From: Azorinus chamasolen | Taxonomy: Eukaryota > Mollusca > Bivalvia > Cardiida > Solecurtidae | Reading direction: 5' to 3' | Assembly: GCA_963576725.1 (NCBI GenBank) | Contig: OY755252.1 | Span: 28,774,078-28,838,077 of the forward strand | Length of the DNA stretch: 64,000 bases | Part shown: in pieces, positions 49,401-61,104 of the stretch | How positions within the stretch are numbered: position 1 is the stretch's first letter | Layout of the letters: each line of letters opens with the position of its first letter | The notes under the pieces: generated by a model | Database searches by the model: none | Told to the model about the DNA's origin: nothing | What the model saw: only the letters and a program-made list of their open reading frames with translations | Position numbers and translations under genes: made by a program

Positions 49401-49487
49401 ATTATCGATCTGTAAGACGGATGGCAGCAAGATAAATGCCATGCAGAAAGCTCTATCAGGAGCCTTGTGCATAACTTTTACTTTGTG

Positions 49488-50046
49488 TTAACCTTTAGCC
49501 TGCTGAGCAAATTATTTTTACATAATATTTCACCTACAGTGCTCCATCTCTACAACGACACCCTTTGGGATACGAAGATTATATGCGTTGTTCAGAGGGA
49601 GTTGTTATAGGGAGGGAAAATCAAACATAGTTAGCTTGTTTTCAGATCCCCAGATAAGGTGTATTTTGAGAAATAAAACCGTTATGCCTCAATCAAACCC
49701 TATGTTGTGACCACTCTTTAGAATCGTCACTTTGTGGTCACAACATAGGGTTTGATGGCGGCATAATAAAATACAATGGAAAAGGTTTCTGGAGCCTTGT
49801 TGTTTCGGAAACAGTGACATGCGTTGTTGTAAGGAGGGAATCGTTATTGAGAGGGTCGTTATAGTGAGGGAGCACTGTACTATATTTTCAAAATTCAAGT
49901 TTTATAATCAATTTGTCTACGAAAATGCAATCAGGGTATCAAACAGTTTGGATCCTGATGAGACGCCGAGTTACTCGGCGTCTCATCTGGATCCAAACTG
50001 TTTGCATATGTATTCACTCATCCGCCTATAGCAGGCTAAAGGTTAA
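49488..50046. mobile_element. 559-bp TTAA element with two internal palindromes
   Basis: Ends TTAACCTTTAGCCTGCT and AGCAGGCTAAAGGTTAA are perfect 17-bp inverses including TTAA. Inside are a family E palindrome (about 49680-49760) and a very good palindrome CAAACAGTTTGGATCC...GGATCCAAACTGTTTG (49943-50005). Confidence 0.83.
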
Positions 50047-50513
50047 TTCTTCTATACTAAACCTGAATTATCGTGGGTTTCACTGCACATGTAGAAGTTT
50101 GTGCTGAACTTGTACTCAGATACTGACCTGATGTTAAATTTTGTCACCTTATTCGGTCAGAAATGCATTTTCAACTGCACGCATGGGGTAAGCATACCTG
50201 GTCCACGGGTGGAAAAGTTTACTTTAATATATTGCAACAGACGAGAATAGTCAAAACAATAATCAAAACATTGCATGACGGAATTCCAAGGTTGTGTATT
50301 CCAAACAATATGGAAAGAGTCGCTGAGATATTGGAGGCAGGAATTCTACTGAAGAGGTGACAGCTCTCGTTGAGTTACCGGTATGTGTACAGGCGGTTAG
50401 CAGTCTTTGATGGCGAGATGCCCCGTCCAGAAGTATTGTCGATGTACCATGACGCGTAAAACAATGCGCAACACAAAACAGTTGTATCATTACAACGATG
50501 CTACTTTTATAAT

Positions 50514-50803
50514 ACTTAGTCGGAGAGGGGATACGATTATTTACACTGTTTGTCTTTAGGGGGTGGGGCGGGGTGAATAAGTGTGAGATTGACCGCCCCT
50601 AAACCTGTTTGAACCCCCAGTGACCATTGTCACTGATCGTTCCAATGCGGTACTTCCATCTGCCCCTATTGTTTGTTTGTTTTGACTTTGTGTGTCTCTT
50701 TGTGTTTTGATAGTTTTGTACATTTGCTGTGTTTTCTTGTGGCGCTGTTCGGGCGGCTGTTTGTCTTGTATTTGGTGTTTCCTACATGACTCATAATTTG
50801 TAC
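50514..50803 (+). repeat. ~285-bp dispersed repeat, copy 1
   Basis: From TTAGTCGGAGAGGGGATACG to CCTACATGACTCAT this matches, inverted, 62330-62612. It contains GGCGCTGTTCGGGCGGCTG. Possibly part of a retroelement untranslated region; family not recognised. Confidence 0.78.
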
Positions 50804-50825
50804 CTTTTTTTAATCAAATCACTTG

Positions 50826-51056
50826 TTAACCCTTTACGCATAAAACTAATGCAGGAATTAATGAAATTGTAAATATTGATGGGATGAATTTTACAATGCA
50901 ATATTAAAACGGAACGTTATCGATATGGCAGAAACTTTAGAATCAGCTGTACATAATTGCATAATTAAGCTAACAGAACAGACCCCATACAATATCTCTG
51001 ATATCAGTCTTCTCTGTAAATGCGTGAAATGGCTATTCTGTCAGGTGAAGGGTTAA
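50826..51056 (-). mobile_element. Family B MITE, complete ends
   Basis: 231 bp, TTAACCCTTTACGC to GGTGAAGGGTTAA; the core is strongly eroded. Confidence 0.75.
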
Positions 51057-51270
51057 CAGGACCGAGTGACACATCAATTGGCCAAGAAAGATCTGGCACA
51101 CGATAATGGAGTCTGATACCAACAACCTTGTACACCACTCAATGCGACGTGCCTGCAAAGCTGCAATCAGTGCACGAGGCGGTCATACAGGCTACTGATA
51201 AAAGTGCAGTTGTTATCTGCGACATACAGGGTTAACGTTAGTCAGTATCTCTTCAGCCCGCTCGCTTACA

Positions 51271-51492
51271 CTTTACCTGAAGATGCATCTTTTCATGCCC
51301 TTGCAAACAAAGTTCACCCAGATCAGACAATTTTTGTAAAATAATATCCGAATAGCGTCTGCTACGGTTTTCCTGTGAAATAAGCCTGTGGACTAATATT
51401 AATCTGATCCTACATTTTCTGCCATGATACAAAACATTTTTTGTTCATGCTACCATTATATAAAAATTTAGTGAATTTGTATCCACGATATT
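51271..51492 (+). mobile_element. Family B MITE, degenerate
   Basis: TTTACCTGAAGATGCATC, the core GCAAACAAAGTTCACCCAG, then the B arm. The ends are decayed. It lies 200 bp upstream of the C1q start codon. Confidence 0.6.
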
Positions 51493-51692
51493 CCTTCACC
51501 TCATAGAAACGCATATTATCTTTATGTTTTGATTGTTCAGATTTTGAGCAATCGTCGTTATGTAAATTGACTCCATGATTATCACAACTTTACCTGTGCG
51601 AGCTTGCAAAATATAATCATCCCAGTCACGTGGACTTCCCAACAATTATCTTACGCAGAGAAGACATTAATTTGGGTCTGTGGGCAAGCAAA

Positions 51693-54600
51693 ATGAAAGG
51701 CGTAAAGAAGGTGTTTTTACTGGTCGCTTTAAGTTATACAATTGTTAGTTGTCATGCAGGAGATTTGTCCGTGGAATATCTCGCAGAAAGGATGAACGCA
51801 CTCGAGAAGCAAGGTAATGTGTTATCTGCAAACCCGAACTCAGATACATATGTATATGAACCGTACTCTGCGAAAAGGAGCTTTGTTGATCCGTATACGT
51901 CACGGATCGAATATGTTACACGTGTGTGATATATTCGACCGTAAAAATCACACTTGTCAAATGTGTCATATTCGTCTGCTCAGTATGACACGGACAGTAA
52001 AAAACATAAACGTACATGTCACATACGTTGTGATATAAAACCATTATCATCATTCACCATCACTATAATCATCATCACCAACATCACCATCATCATTATC
52101 ACACTCATCATTACAAGCATTCACCATCAGCAACATCATGCACCATCATCCTTACCATAACCACCACCATCACCACATCACTAAAACATTACCCTCATTA
52201 CGACCATCATCATCAACAACAACATCATCGTCACATTCAACTCATCACCATTTTATTTAGCGTTCTTGTTGTTTATGCATACCTGAAAGTGACTTTCAGA
52301 ATCATGTGGAAAGGGGTATCTAACACAGGGAACAAACGAAAGTTTCATAACGGTACTAAACAAGAAACTGATACAGCTCTGAACAGTGATTTCGACGAAT
52401 TAAACGGCATTGTATGAACCGCAAGAGAAGAGTTTAATATTCACATCAATGATTAAACTATTTCCATGACGCACTTTATTATAGACTACCTACACGTTTT
52501 GATTATCGTTTATATATGATATCCTTCCTAATCCGAGGGCCCGTTTTACTTAAGATCTTTTTACTTAACCCACTCTCCCCTAGACTATTTTCAGACTCAA
52601 CCTCTTTCTACAAATCTACTGAAAAGGAGCATTTACTAGAGAAATTGAAAAATGTTAGAATAATGTGGTTTTGACAAACCATTATGATAAATAGAGGAGT
52701 GGCTCCTATGGAGAAACTGCACTATTTATCACAAATATTAAAACAAAAAGTTTACAGAGGCGTCATTAGAAGGGAATGGGTTAAGCCAATGTTATCTTTA
52801 GTAATCGCTACAACTCGGACAGCCGAAATCATCGCGTGTTCTAGAGTACAGCTACTCGTAACAACTCGTCTTATGTCTGTAATATTTCGTAGAAAATAGC
52901 TGAAGTGTTACGTATGGAGTACAGCAATGAAGGCTCACTTATTTTGTTTTAGAATACATGTATATGATAATTTCAGTTGTACGATATTTAGTAAAACAAG
53001 CCCCTGCCATGCCACCAAACAGGTGACCCGTTTGCATGGCGATCCAGGGTACAGATGTTATCTATAAACAAACTGTATTGTAATTTCAGGAATTCTGCAA
53101 ACCGAATTATTACAGAACCAAACTTTAGAGCTACGTGACTCCAAATTAAGACTGCAGCGTCAAGAACAACTCACAGCAGAATACATGAAAAAAGTGAAAG
53201 AACTTGAGCAAGATGAAGCCAAGAAACACGCCGATATCATTCATCGTATATCAAACCTTATTGGCCCTGATGGAACGGAGAAAGATGCGCTTTTGTTCTC
53301 TGGTTCTCGTGGCGGGGAGCTTGATTCAAACCTAAAGTCAATCAGCACCAAAGGTTCCAGTATTCAGACAGGTACAATTCTTATTCATGACCCTCGTAAT
53401 GTGCACACCTGCTGACAAAGTACATGTACCAGTAACGCCAATTGGTCAATGCACATTTCTTTAAACCTTGTCCTGATAAACTCTCCTTTTGCAATCAGAG
53501 TAGACCATGAATGGAAAGTAACGGTCCAATCAATGTCTGTTTCTGGCACGATCAAATATTATCTTGAGTTTCTTGAAAAATATTTTGTGAAACAAATCAG
53601 TTGATTCGTTTTCACATGGATATTGATCATGTTATTATTGTCCAAACAGAAGCAAGTTTCAGGTGCGGACTTAGAGGGGGCGGAGCCGGCGTACGCTCCC
53701 CTAAAATTGCCAAAACATTTTTTAAGTTATATTTTAGATCTATATACAGCAAAACCTCTCTATAACGACCACTAAATTGTGTTAATTAGTTGGTATTTAG
53801 AGTAGGTGGTTGCTTAAAGCAAGGTGAAAGTAAAACAGAACGCTCCTATGGGAGCGTTCTGTTTTACGTCCACCTTGCTTTAAGCAGCCATTTGCCTTTA
53901 ATACAGTTCTTTTTCAATATGTTTTACAAACCCACTATTTATATATGTCATAAAACATAAAAATCTACGCCCCCTCCCCTCCAAAAAATCTTCTACGCCC
54001 CCTAATCTGAAATCCTGGATCCGCACCTGAGTTTATCCTAGGTCGTGCGCATGTAAATGAAATACATGCAGTTATATGTAAGAAACATACGGCAGTTCCT
54101 GTCATATGCAGCTATTCATGTGTAGCACGAGTTGGTTGGGTTTTACGGCACAAACAAGCATGCTTTCGTCTATATGAGTATAGCAGAACCTATCAAACGA
54201 GGTCTTAATGTTGGTTTTGAAAACAGATGGTTAAGATATATGACAGGTGGTAGTTTAATGCAGGTTGAAAGTAATGCAGAAAACCCCTATTGCAGCTTTC
54301 TGCATTACTTTCGCCATGCATTAAGCTACTATTTTCATTTTAAGACTCATGTGTTCAGTAAAGGAATGGTTACTTTAGACAGGCCCTACTGTAGTAGCGA
54401 TTGGCGTAAATTAAAAAGTACAAATATAGTAATACCTCTCTATAACGGCCACTAAAATTGTTAATTAGTTGGTATTTAGGGAAGGTGGCTGCTTAAAGCA
54501 AGGTGAAAGTGAAACTATAGGAGCGTTCTGTTTCACTTTCACCTGGCTTAAAGCAGCCACCTGCCTTTCACGCGAAATACATGATGTAATTTAGTGGCCG

Positions 54601-56322
54601 TTACAGAGAGGTTTTACTGTAACTTTGATCATACGATCGTACAAATCGTGGCATTTACGTTGCATAACCTAACACTGTGTTTCGTGCATGCACTCATGTT
54701 TTGACGTCTCCTTCCAGCGGTTTTTAAATTTATAGTTAAACATTTTAGTACTAATTGAGAACAAAAATCATTTGTTCGGAAATAGTTGAGAAATCTTTTT
54801 AAAAATAGTCTTGGTTCTATTAAAACACTTGTCATGAATGAATACTGTTTCATCGGTACATGTTTTAAAAAGAACCTTTCGCATGTTGTACACATGTGGT
54901 TGTTTAACCCCTTTCTTTCATTACAAACGTCATTTCACGCATTTGCAAACAGAGCAGACCTAAACCAGAGGCTCATATAGGAGCCATCTGATCAGGACCT
55001 GCTCTGTTTGCTTATGATATAATATAGATCTTGTTCAACAGCTTCTGTCTGAGCAAACATATCATATGTACATATGCCATGATGAAAAATCAGCTTATAA
55101 ATATTCATGATGTCATTATTTTCTACATGAATATTGGACAGGGAAAGGATTAATGCATACTGAAAGCAATACAAAACGATCTTTCGGGGGCTTTCTGCAT
55201 TGCTTTTGGTTTGCATTGGGCTAGATCTACCTCCTGTAATCCAGATCACACAGGTCCTATAGAAGTTGCATGACCAATGTTTGCTCTGTTGGCTTATGCC
55301 ACCGTTCAACTCAAAGCCAAACATATCCGGTGCTAATGTGTCATTATAAAAATACTAATAATTATTCATGATGTCATCTTTCCTTACGTGAATATTCAAC
55401 GGAAAGGCTTAACCCATTCCCTCATATTGACGACTTTTGACGACTCTGTAAAAGTCACTTTGTGAAACCACCGTGATAAATAGAGCATTTGCTCCTATAG
55501 GAGCAAATGCTCTATTTATCACAATGGTTTCAAACTACAAAATTCTAAAATTTTCCTTTTCTCTAGTTAATGCTCCTTTTCGGTAGATTTATTCAAAGAG
55601 GTTGGGTCTAAACATAGCCTATGATGTAATGGGTTAAAGAATTCGTATGTCTCTTCTTGAAAGTCGTACAGTAGAACCAATCGTATAGCGACTATGTAAT
55701 GAATTGACATGTATGCCTATAATAGCAGGTGTTTTTTTAATGCAGGACGAAAGTTATGAAGAAAACTCCTAAATGAGCTTTCTGAATAACTTTCATCCTG
55801 CATTAAGCTACCACCTGTCTTAAAACAGTTATGCTCATTGTGATTGTCGTTATAGAATAGTTTCTTGTTTATGACGTTTTGTTTATTTCAGAGTCGACAC
55901 GAAATGATCCATTCCCGTTTTGTACGTACGCTGCATTTCATGCTGTACTAGCGGAAGAATCGATCCCTTTTATTGGCGATTATAACATTTTAATTTTTCC
56001 AAATGTGACGACCAACGTCTGTGATGGCTACAACGAAACTGACGGCGTCTTCACGGCTCCACGTGAGGGTATTTACGTCTTCTCTGTGTCGATTGCTAGT
56101 AGAAATAGAACAAGTTCGAACGTGTATGTTATGAAACAAGGACAACCAATAGCAGGGGCTTTTGGAGAGGCAGGTGGTCATTATGAACAAGGGTCTGTTA
56201 CTGTCGTCACAGAAGTGGCTGCCAAAGAGACGGTCTGGATCTCATTGACGAATACAAGTCAATTCAAATCTGTGTATGGACTCGGCTACACGAGCTTCAC
56301 TGGGTTCTTGGTTGCCCCTTAA
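51693..56322 (+). CDS. Secreted coiled-coil C1q-domain protein, three exons
   Basis: Exons 51693-51813, 53090-53371 and 55892-56322; GT..AG introns, matching phases, 277 aa. Residues 1-22 (MKGVKKVFLLVALSYTIVSC..) are a signal peptide. Residues about 24-100 are heptad-rich coiled coil (LLQNQTLELRDSKLRLQRQE), then a linker, and residues about 140-277 form a C1q globular domain (AFHAVLAEES, GVFTAPREGIYVFSVSIASR, YGLGYTSFTGFLVAP). There is no Gly-X-Y collagen stretch. Such proteins, greatly expanded in bivalves, trimerise and act as secreted pattern-recognition lectins; the ligand cannot be read from sequence. An in-frame upstream ATG at 51630 would put 21 charged residues before the signal peptide, so I chose 51693. 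Intron 1 holds a CAT-rich microsatellite and a family C MITE; intron 2 holds hAT, D, B and C elements. A family B MITE begins on the stop codon. Confidence 0.92.
52040..52240 (+). repeat. CAT/CAC-rich degenerate microsatellite
   Basis: About 200 bp of imperfect ATC/ACC triplet repeats (ATCATCACC, ACATCACC, CACCATC) in the first intron of the C1q gene. Confidence 0.85.
52565..52784 (+). mobile_element. Family C MITE, complete ends
   Basis: 220 bp with TTAA at both ends (TTAACCCACTCTCCCC to GGAATGGGTTAA). The centre is GGCTCCTATGGAG. Confidence 0.82.
53660..54028. mobile_element. hAT-like element carrying a nested family D MITE
   Basis: Ends CAGGTGCGGACTTAG and GGATCCGCACCTG are inverse over 9 bp, with GGGGGCG / CGCCCCC further inside. 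The CAGG.GCGGA end is typical of a widespread hAT group. No clear 8-bp duplication. A family D copy (about 53748-53930, CAGCAAAACCTCTCTATAAC, centre CGCTCCTATGGGAGCG) sits inside. Confidence 0.6.
54428..54619. mobile_element. Family D MITE
   Basis: TAGTAATACCTCTCTATAAC to GAGAGGTTTTACTG; one half of the centre is deleted. A further decayed D-like copy lies at about 54175-54400. Confidence 0.78.
54904..55153 (+). mobile_element. Family B MITE, complete
   Basis: 250 bp, TTAACCCCTTTCTTTC to GGGAAAGGATTAA; the core is good. Followed by a second partial B copy and a D fragment to 55408. Confidence 0.8.
55409..55637 (-). mobile_element. Family C MITE, complete
   Basis: 229 bp, TTAACCCATTCCCTC to GATGTAATGGGTTAA, with a nearly perfect core centred on GCTCCTATAGGAGC. 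Confidence 0.86.
55668..55860. mobile_element. Family D MITE, degenerate
   Basis: CAGTAGAACCAATCGTATAGC at the left; the core AATGCAGGACGAAAGTTATG and its inverse; the right end is decayed near 55860. It lies about 30 bp before C1q exon 3. Confidence 0.65.
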
Positions 56323-56574
56323 TATAACTCCTTATTGCATGCATATTTATGAAAGATATAATGACATCGAGCATACTAAGTAGCTGAAAGTTATAATGAC
56401 ATGTGAACACAAGCACTTTTGGTCGTGACAGAAACTGTACAAATCAGATCTACAGTATTCCAAAAGCACACAGTGCATACTCTGGTCAGACGGCTACAAC
56501 AGGAGAATCTCATCTGGGTCTACTCTGTTGTAAAGGTGTTAACAGATATAATTATGCAAGGAGGAAAAGGTTAA
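56319..56574 (-). mobile_element. Family B MITE starting on the C1q stop codon
   Basis: Reversed B copy (arm GCATATTTATGAAAG, core GCACACAGTGCATACTC..) with TTAA at 56319-56322 and 56571-56574. The C1q stop TAA is 56320-56322, inside the left TTAA. The proximal 3' UTR of the C1q mRNA is therefore MITE sequence. Confidence 0.75.
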
Positions 56575-56984
56575 AACTATTTTAATACTTATCAGATAAA
56601 ATTCCTGGATTCTGATTGGTCACCTTTCCGTAGTGTCCTGGATCGTACACCCTGACAAGATACATGGAGTACGAGATCGATCTAATTTCTTAATGGCGGC
56701 CATGTTCCTCTTTCGATTTGATTAAATGTTCCTGGCGCTCTATGACATCCTGTTATTATCTGATTTTGTTAAAACTATCGCTGTATTCAGCCCTCAAAAA
56801 GAAGATAAAATATGGAAAGAAGAAACTACCAGTTGTTATTTGAATTTTACCTTTCGTCTCTAGAACTAGTCCTGTCTAAAACCAGCAATGATTTTACGGA
56901 TGTCAAATGTATACAATGGCAAAAAGCTTTGCTTCTGACAGTCAGATCGAAATTGATGCCAAACGAGCTAGTCTTGTACACAGA

Positions 56985-57212
56985 CGTTCGGCTCATGAAA
57001 TATGTCTAAAATAAGTTAAAATGTCCCTAAATTGACGTTTTGTAACATTTGGGGCCGAAAAAATAATGCTTGGGACGTTTTGAGACAAAGCTGAAATTTC
57101 GTATATTCTATATAAGAGACGCCCCAGGCATTATGTTTTCGGCCCCAAATGTTACAAAACGTCAATTTAGGAACATTTTAACTTATTTTAGACATATTTC
57201 ATGAGCCGAACG
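56985..57212. repeat. Long hairpin, ~94-bp arms
   Basis: Arm 56985-57078 (starts CGTTCGGCTCATGAAATATG) pairs with 57119-57212 (ends GAGCCGAACG) with few mismatches, around a loop of about 40 bp. The stem includes CATTTGGGGCCGAAA. It shows no TTAA or TA target and no relation to families A-F. Confidence 0.82.
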
Positions 57213-57778
57213 CCTTTGGTCTTGTACTGAAAAAGCAACACGTAAAAACAAACGAAAAAACTGCCAACCTGATAGTATGAATACAAAAATCTGCCAACCT
57301 GATAGTATGAATGCAAAAATCTAATATGATCCTGTTCAGTTTCTACAAAAAAGTTATTGTCCATTCAAATAAACTCTAGATCCAATTTTTGTTTTTGTTG
57401 TTCAACATAAGTGTTTTACGTGCGTTTAAGATCTATCATCTCTGTTAAACAAATAGAATGTGTTTCTTATTAACACACTTGCAGTTGAAACGGCGAACAT
57501 CCCTCAATATACGGAAAATATCCAAGAAGTTGGACATTTTTTAAGAAACTTGTTTTATTTTTACATCTATCCCGTGCCAGTTTCCGGTTTAATCAACCTT
57601 TACGATGTCCGTTAAAAACGACATTTTCTTTGGACGAATAAGAAATGTATGCAAAGCTACCTTTTCTCCCGTGCTCTGAAACTACATGACAATATATTTA
57701 CAGCAAAACAATCCACAGCACTTGAAAAAGTGTTCGAAGGATACAATATAATCATTACATATGATTACAAAACATGAT

Positions 57779-58026
57779 TTAACCCTTTTCCTGTTGTATC
57801 TTCATGTAAGAAATAATGCCGTCCTGAATATTAATAAGATTATTTTTGTAATGGCATATGAACGCAGGACATTTTGGCTCAGATAGAAGGTGTAGAATCA
57901 GATCTATATTACACCATAAGCAAACAGAGCAGGCCCTGATCAGACGGCTCTTATAGGAGCCGTCTGATCTGGGTCTACTCTGTATGCAGATGCGCGAAAA
58001 TGCAATTACATAAGGGAAAGAGTTAA
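57779..58026 (-). mobile_element. Family B MITE, complete
   Basis: 248 bp, TTAACCCTTTTCCTG to AGGGAAAGAGTTAA. The core is GACGGCTCTTATAGGAGCCGTC. Confidence 0.85.
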
Positions 58027-58536
58027 CAGCTAACAGTAGTATGGTGCAGACAGTTTCGGAGAGTTGAATGATTGAGGATTAGTGAATTATGGCGCCACAG
58101 TGACGTGACGTTGTCATCGGGATATCTCGCCACAGTCGCATCATTGGGTGATTGCTTCCGTGCGCCATCAGGTATCCCGTTAGACGGATTGGTTCTACGA
58201 CGTCATCCGGAAATAAATGGAGTGCTTATCTATATTGCTAGGTTACGATCCACGCCGATTCTTCCAGCTAGCCCAAGCGTAACTAGAAGTTTGTTTTTGT
58301 CACAAAAACAGCTGTCTCTCCTATTCACCCTCTTTCTAATAATGTCTGTAATGTCTGTAACTCTAAAGTTATCAGGGGAGACAATTCAAAACCCCAGGTG
58401 CACAACAACTAATGCTGGTCAACATTCCTGTGAAGTCCTACTGGTTTCAGAGATACGTGTGACATAAAGTTTCTCTAATATAAGGTTATCATATCAGGGG
58501 CAATAACTAAAATATTATCGTGGGGAGATAATTAAA

Positions 58537-60090
58537 CAAGAGGGCCATGATGGCCCTTAATCGCTCACCTGTTCGTAACAGATTAATGATTTCAATGACA
58601 GATTGCATAATTTGAAAAATCTTGGTAGAAAACCATTAGATGATGCTACATACTAAATATAAAGAGTCTAGACATTACAGATTTGGAGGAGAAGATATTT
58701 AAAGATTTTCCTATGAAAAACTGTTAAGCCCCAGGGCGGGGCCATTTTTGATCCGGGGTTCATAATTTGAAAATCTTGGTAGAGGACTATTAGATAATGC
58801 AACATACCAAATATCTAATGTCTATGCCTTACAAGTTCAGAGAAGACGTTTAAAGATTTTTAAGAGAAGAAGATTTTTTAAAACTTTCCTATGAAACACT
58901 GATATGCCCCTGGGCGGGGCCATTTTCAACCCAGGGGACATAATTTGAACAATCTTGGTAGAAAACTATTAGATAGCGCTACATACCAACTATTAAAGGT
59001 CTCTGCCTTACAGTTTTGGAGAAAAAGATTCTTAAAGCTTTTCATATGAAAAACTGATAAGCCCAAGGGCGGGGTCATTTTTGACCCAGGGGTAATAATT
59101 TAAATAATATGGGTAGAAAACCATTAGATGATGCTACATACCAAATATCAAGGGCCTAGACCTTACAGTTCTGGAGGAGAAGATTTTTAAAGAAAAACTG
59201 ATAAGCCATTGGGCGGGGCCATTTTTGGCCCAGGGGTCATAATTTGAACAATCTTAGTAGAGGACCATTAGATCATGCTACATAGCAAATATCAAAGGTC
59301 TATACCTTATAATTTTAGAGAAGAAGATATTTAAAGATTTTCCTATGAAAAACTGATAAGCCCCGGGGCGGGGCCATTTTTGTCCTGTGGGGTCATAATT
59401 TGAACAATCTTAGTAGAGGACCATTAGATGATGCTACATACCAAATACTAAAGGTCTATTCCTTACATTTTCAGAGAAGAAGATTTTTAAAGATTTTCCT
59501 ATGAAAAACTGATAAGCCCCGGGATGGCACCATTTTTGGCCCAGGGGTCATAGTTTGAGCAATCTTAGTAGAGGACCATTACATCATGCTACATACCAAA
59601 TATCAAAGGTCTATGCCTTACAGTTTCAGAGAAGAAGATTTTTAAAGATTTTCCTATGAAAAACTGATATGCCCTGGGGCGGGGCCATTTTTGTCCTGGG
59701 GGTAATAATTTGAACAACCTTAGCAGAGGACCATTACATCATGCTACATACCAAATATCAAAGGTCTATGCCTTACAGTTTCAGAGAAGAAGATTTTTAA
59801 AGATTTTCCTATGAAAAACTGATAAGCCCTGGGGCGGGGCCATTTCTGGCCCGGGGGACATAATTTGAACAATCTTTGTAGAGGACCATTACATCATGCT
59901 ACATACCAAATATCAAAGCTCTTGGCGTTGTAGTTCCAGAGAAGAAGATGTTTAAGTAAATTGTTGATGCCCGCACGTACGCACGACGCATACCGCACAT
60001 ACGCACATACGCACGACGCACGACGCCGGACGCCGGACATAGGATCATCCCAATAGCTCACCTTGGCACTTTGTGCCAGGTGAGCTAAAA
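58537..60090 (+). mobile_element. Complete pearl/HINE-like element, ~155-bp tandem core
   Basis: The 5' end ACAAGAGGGCCATGATGGCC forms a small hairpin and is followed by TCGCTCACCTG. The core has about nine units of about 155 bp (GGGCGGGGCCATTTTTGGCC, AAAACTGATAAGCCC, GATGATGCTACATACC), then an ACGCACGACGC microsatellite, then the terminal hairpin AGCTCACCTTGGCAC.../GTGCCAGGTGAGCT (60055-60086) and AAAA. The 5' GCTCACCT is the inverse of AGGTGAGC in the 3' hairpin. This order (5' subterminal repeat, tandem core, microsatellite, 3' stem-loop) is that of non-autonomous Helentron relatives such as bivalve pearl elements; assignment is structural. Confidence 0.7.
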
Positions 60091-60512
60091 ACAGGTGTAC
60101 AAAAACTCATGCTGGTCAGCATTCCTGTGAAGTTTGGTGACTCTAGTCCTAGCAGTTTCAGAAATACATGTGATACGAAGTTTGTCTAATTTAAATCAAG
60201 TCACCAGGGGCAATAATTCAACAACAATGAGGGGAAAACAATTCAAAATTACCAGGTACACAACAATTCATGATGGTCAACATTCTTGTGAAGTTTGGTG
60301 ACTCTAGTCCCAGCGGTTACAGAGATAAGAGCGACACAAAGTAAAGTTTGTCTAATTTTAAGTCACCAGGGGCAATAACTCAACAATTATCAGGGGGAGA
60401 CAATTAAAGAAACCCAGGTGGACAACAACCTATGCTGGTGAATATGCCTCTGAAATTTGGTGATTATATCCCTGCTGTTGTCAGGGATACACGCGACACA
60501 AATACCGTATTC

Positions 60513-60738
60513 TGAAAATGGGTGATCCCTCGAAAGCAAAAGTAGAAATGCAAAAAGAGAAAATTGCAGACATGGTTTTATTGAGTCTGTTCATGAGTAG
60601 TAATTAAAAATGCAACACTACTCACGCCCCCTAGCACCGGCTTAAGCAGTATTCAATTTTCAAAACTAATAACATGAAAACTAATGATCCCGAAGGACGA
60701 GAAAATATAACAACACTGAGAATGAAGTACGGGGCGAC
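60513..60738 (+). repeat. 220-bp dispersed repeat, copy 2
   Basis: Nearly the same sequence as 26874-27093 in DRC1. It is inserted inside a unit of the 160-bp tandem array. Confidence 0.8.
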
Positions 60739-61104
60739 TTACAGTTCATCTAATTTTATGTTATCATATCAGGGGCAGTAACTCCATAGTTATAATGGGA
60801 GACAATGTAAAAACTCTAGATGCACGACAACTCTTGCTGGTCACCACTCCTGTGAAGTTTGATAAGTCTAGCTGTGCTGGTTTCAAAGATACGCGCGAAA
60901 CAATGTTTCTCTGATTTTAGTTATCATATCAGGGGCAATAACTCAATAAATATCAGTGGGAGACAATTCAAAAATCTCAGTTGCACAACAACTCATGTTG
61001 GTCAAGATTCTTGTGAAGTTTGGTGACTCTAGTCCTATCGGTTTTACAGATACGCGCGACACAAAGTTTGTGTAAATATAAGTCATCAGGGGAAATAATG
61101 TTAC

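Larger units (their letters stand above)
44600..51690. other. Intergenic region between DRC1 and the C1q gene
   Basis: No gene recognised. From 44600 to 45580 it is AT-rich sequence with one decayed MITE core (44879-44957). From 45583 on it is almost continuous repeats, listed separately, with additional decayed pieces: B at 45838-46033, D at 48528-48690, C at 48711-48815. Between 50046 and 50514 and between 51056 and 51270 I see nothing I can name. Confidence 0.65.

Noticed and set aside
51630..51692. Upstream in-frame ATG extending the C1q protein by 21 residues
   Set aside because: The extension would place charged residues ahead of a clear signal peptide that starts at 51693.
58072..58467. 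131-codon plus-strand frame
   Set aside because: Its second half runs into the 160-bp tandem array; no domain or splice context supports it. It could be a transposon remnant, so I left it out.
58600..59950. Regularly spaced repeats as a CRISPR array
   Set aside because: The repeat unit fills the whole 155-bp period with no unique spacers, and the genome is eukaryotic.
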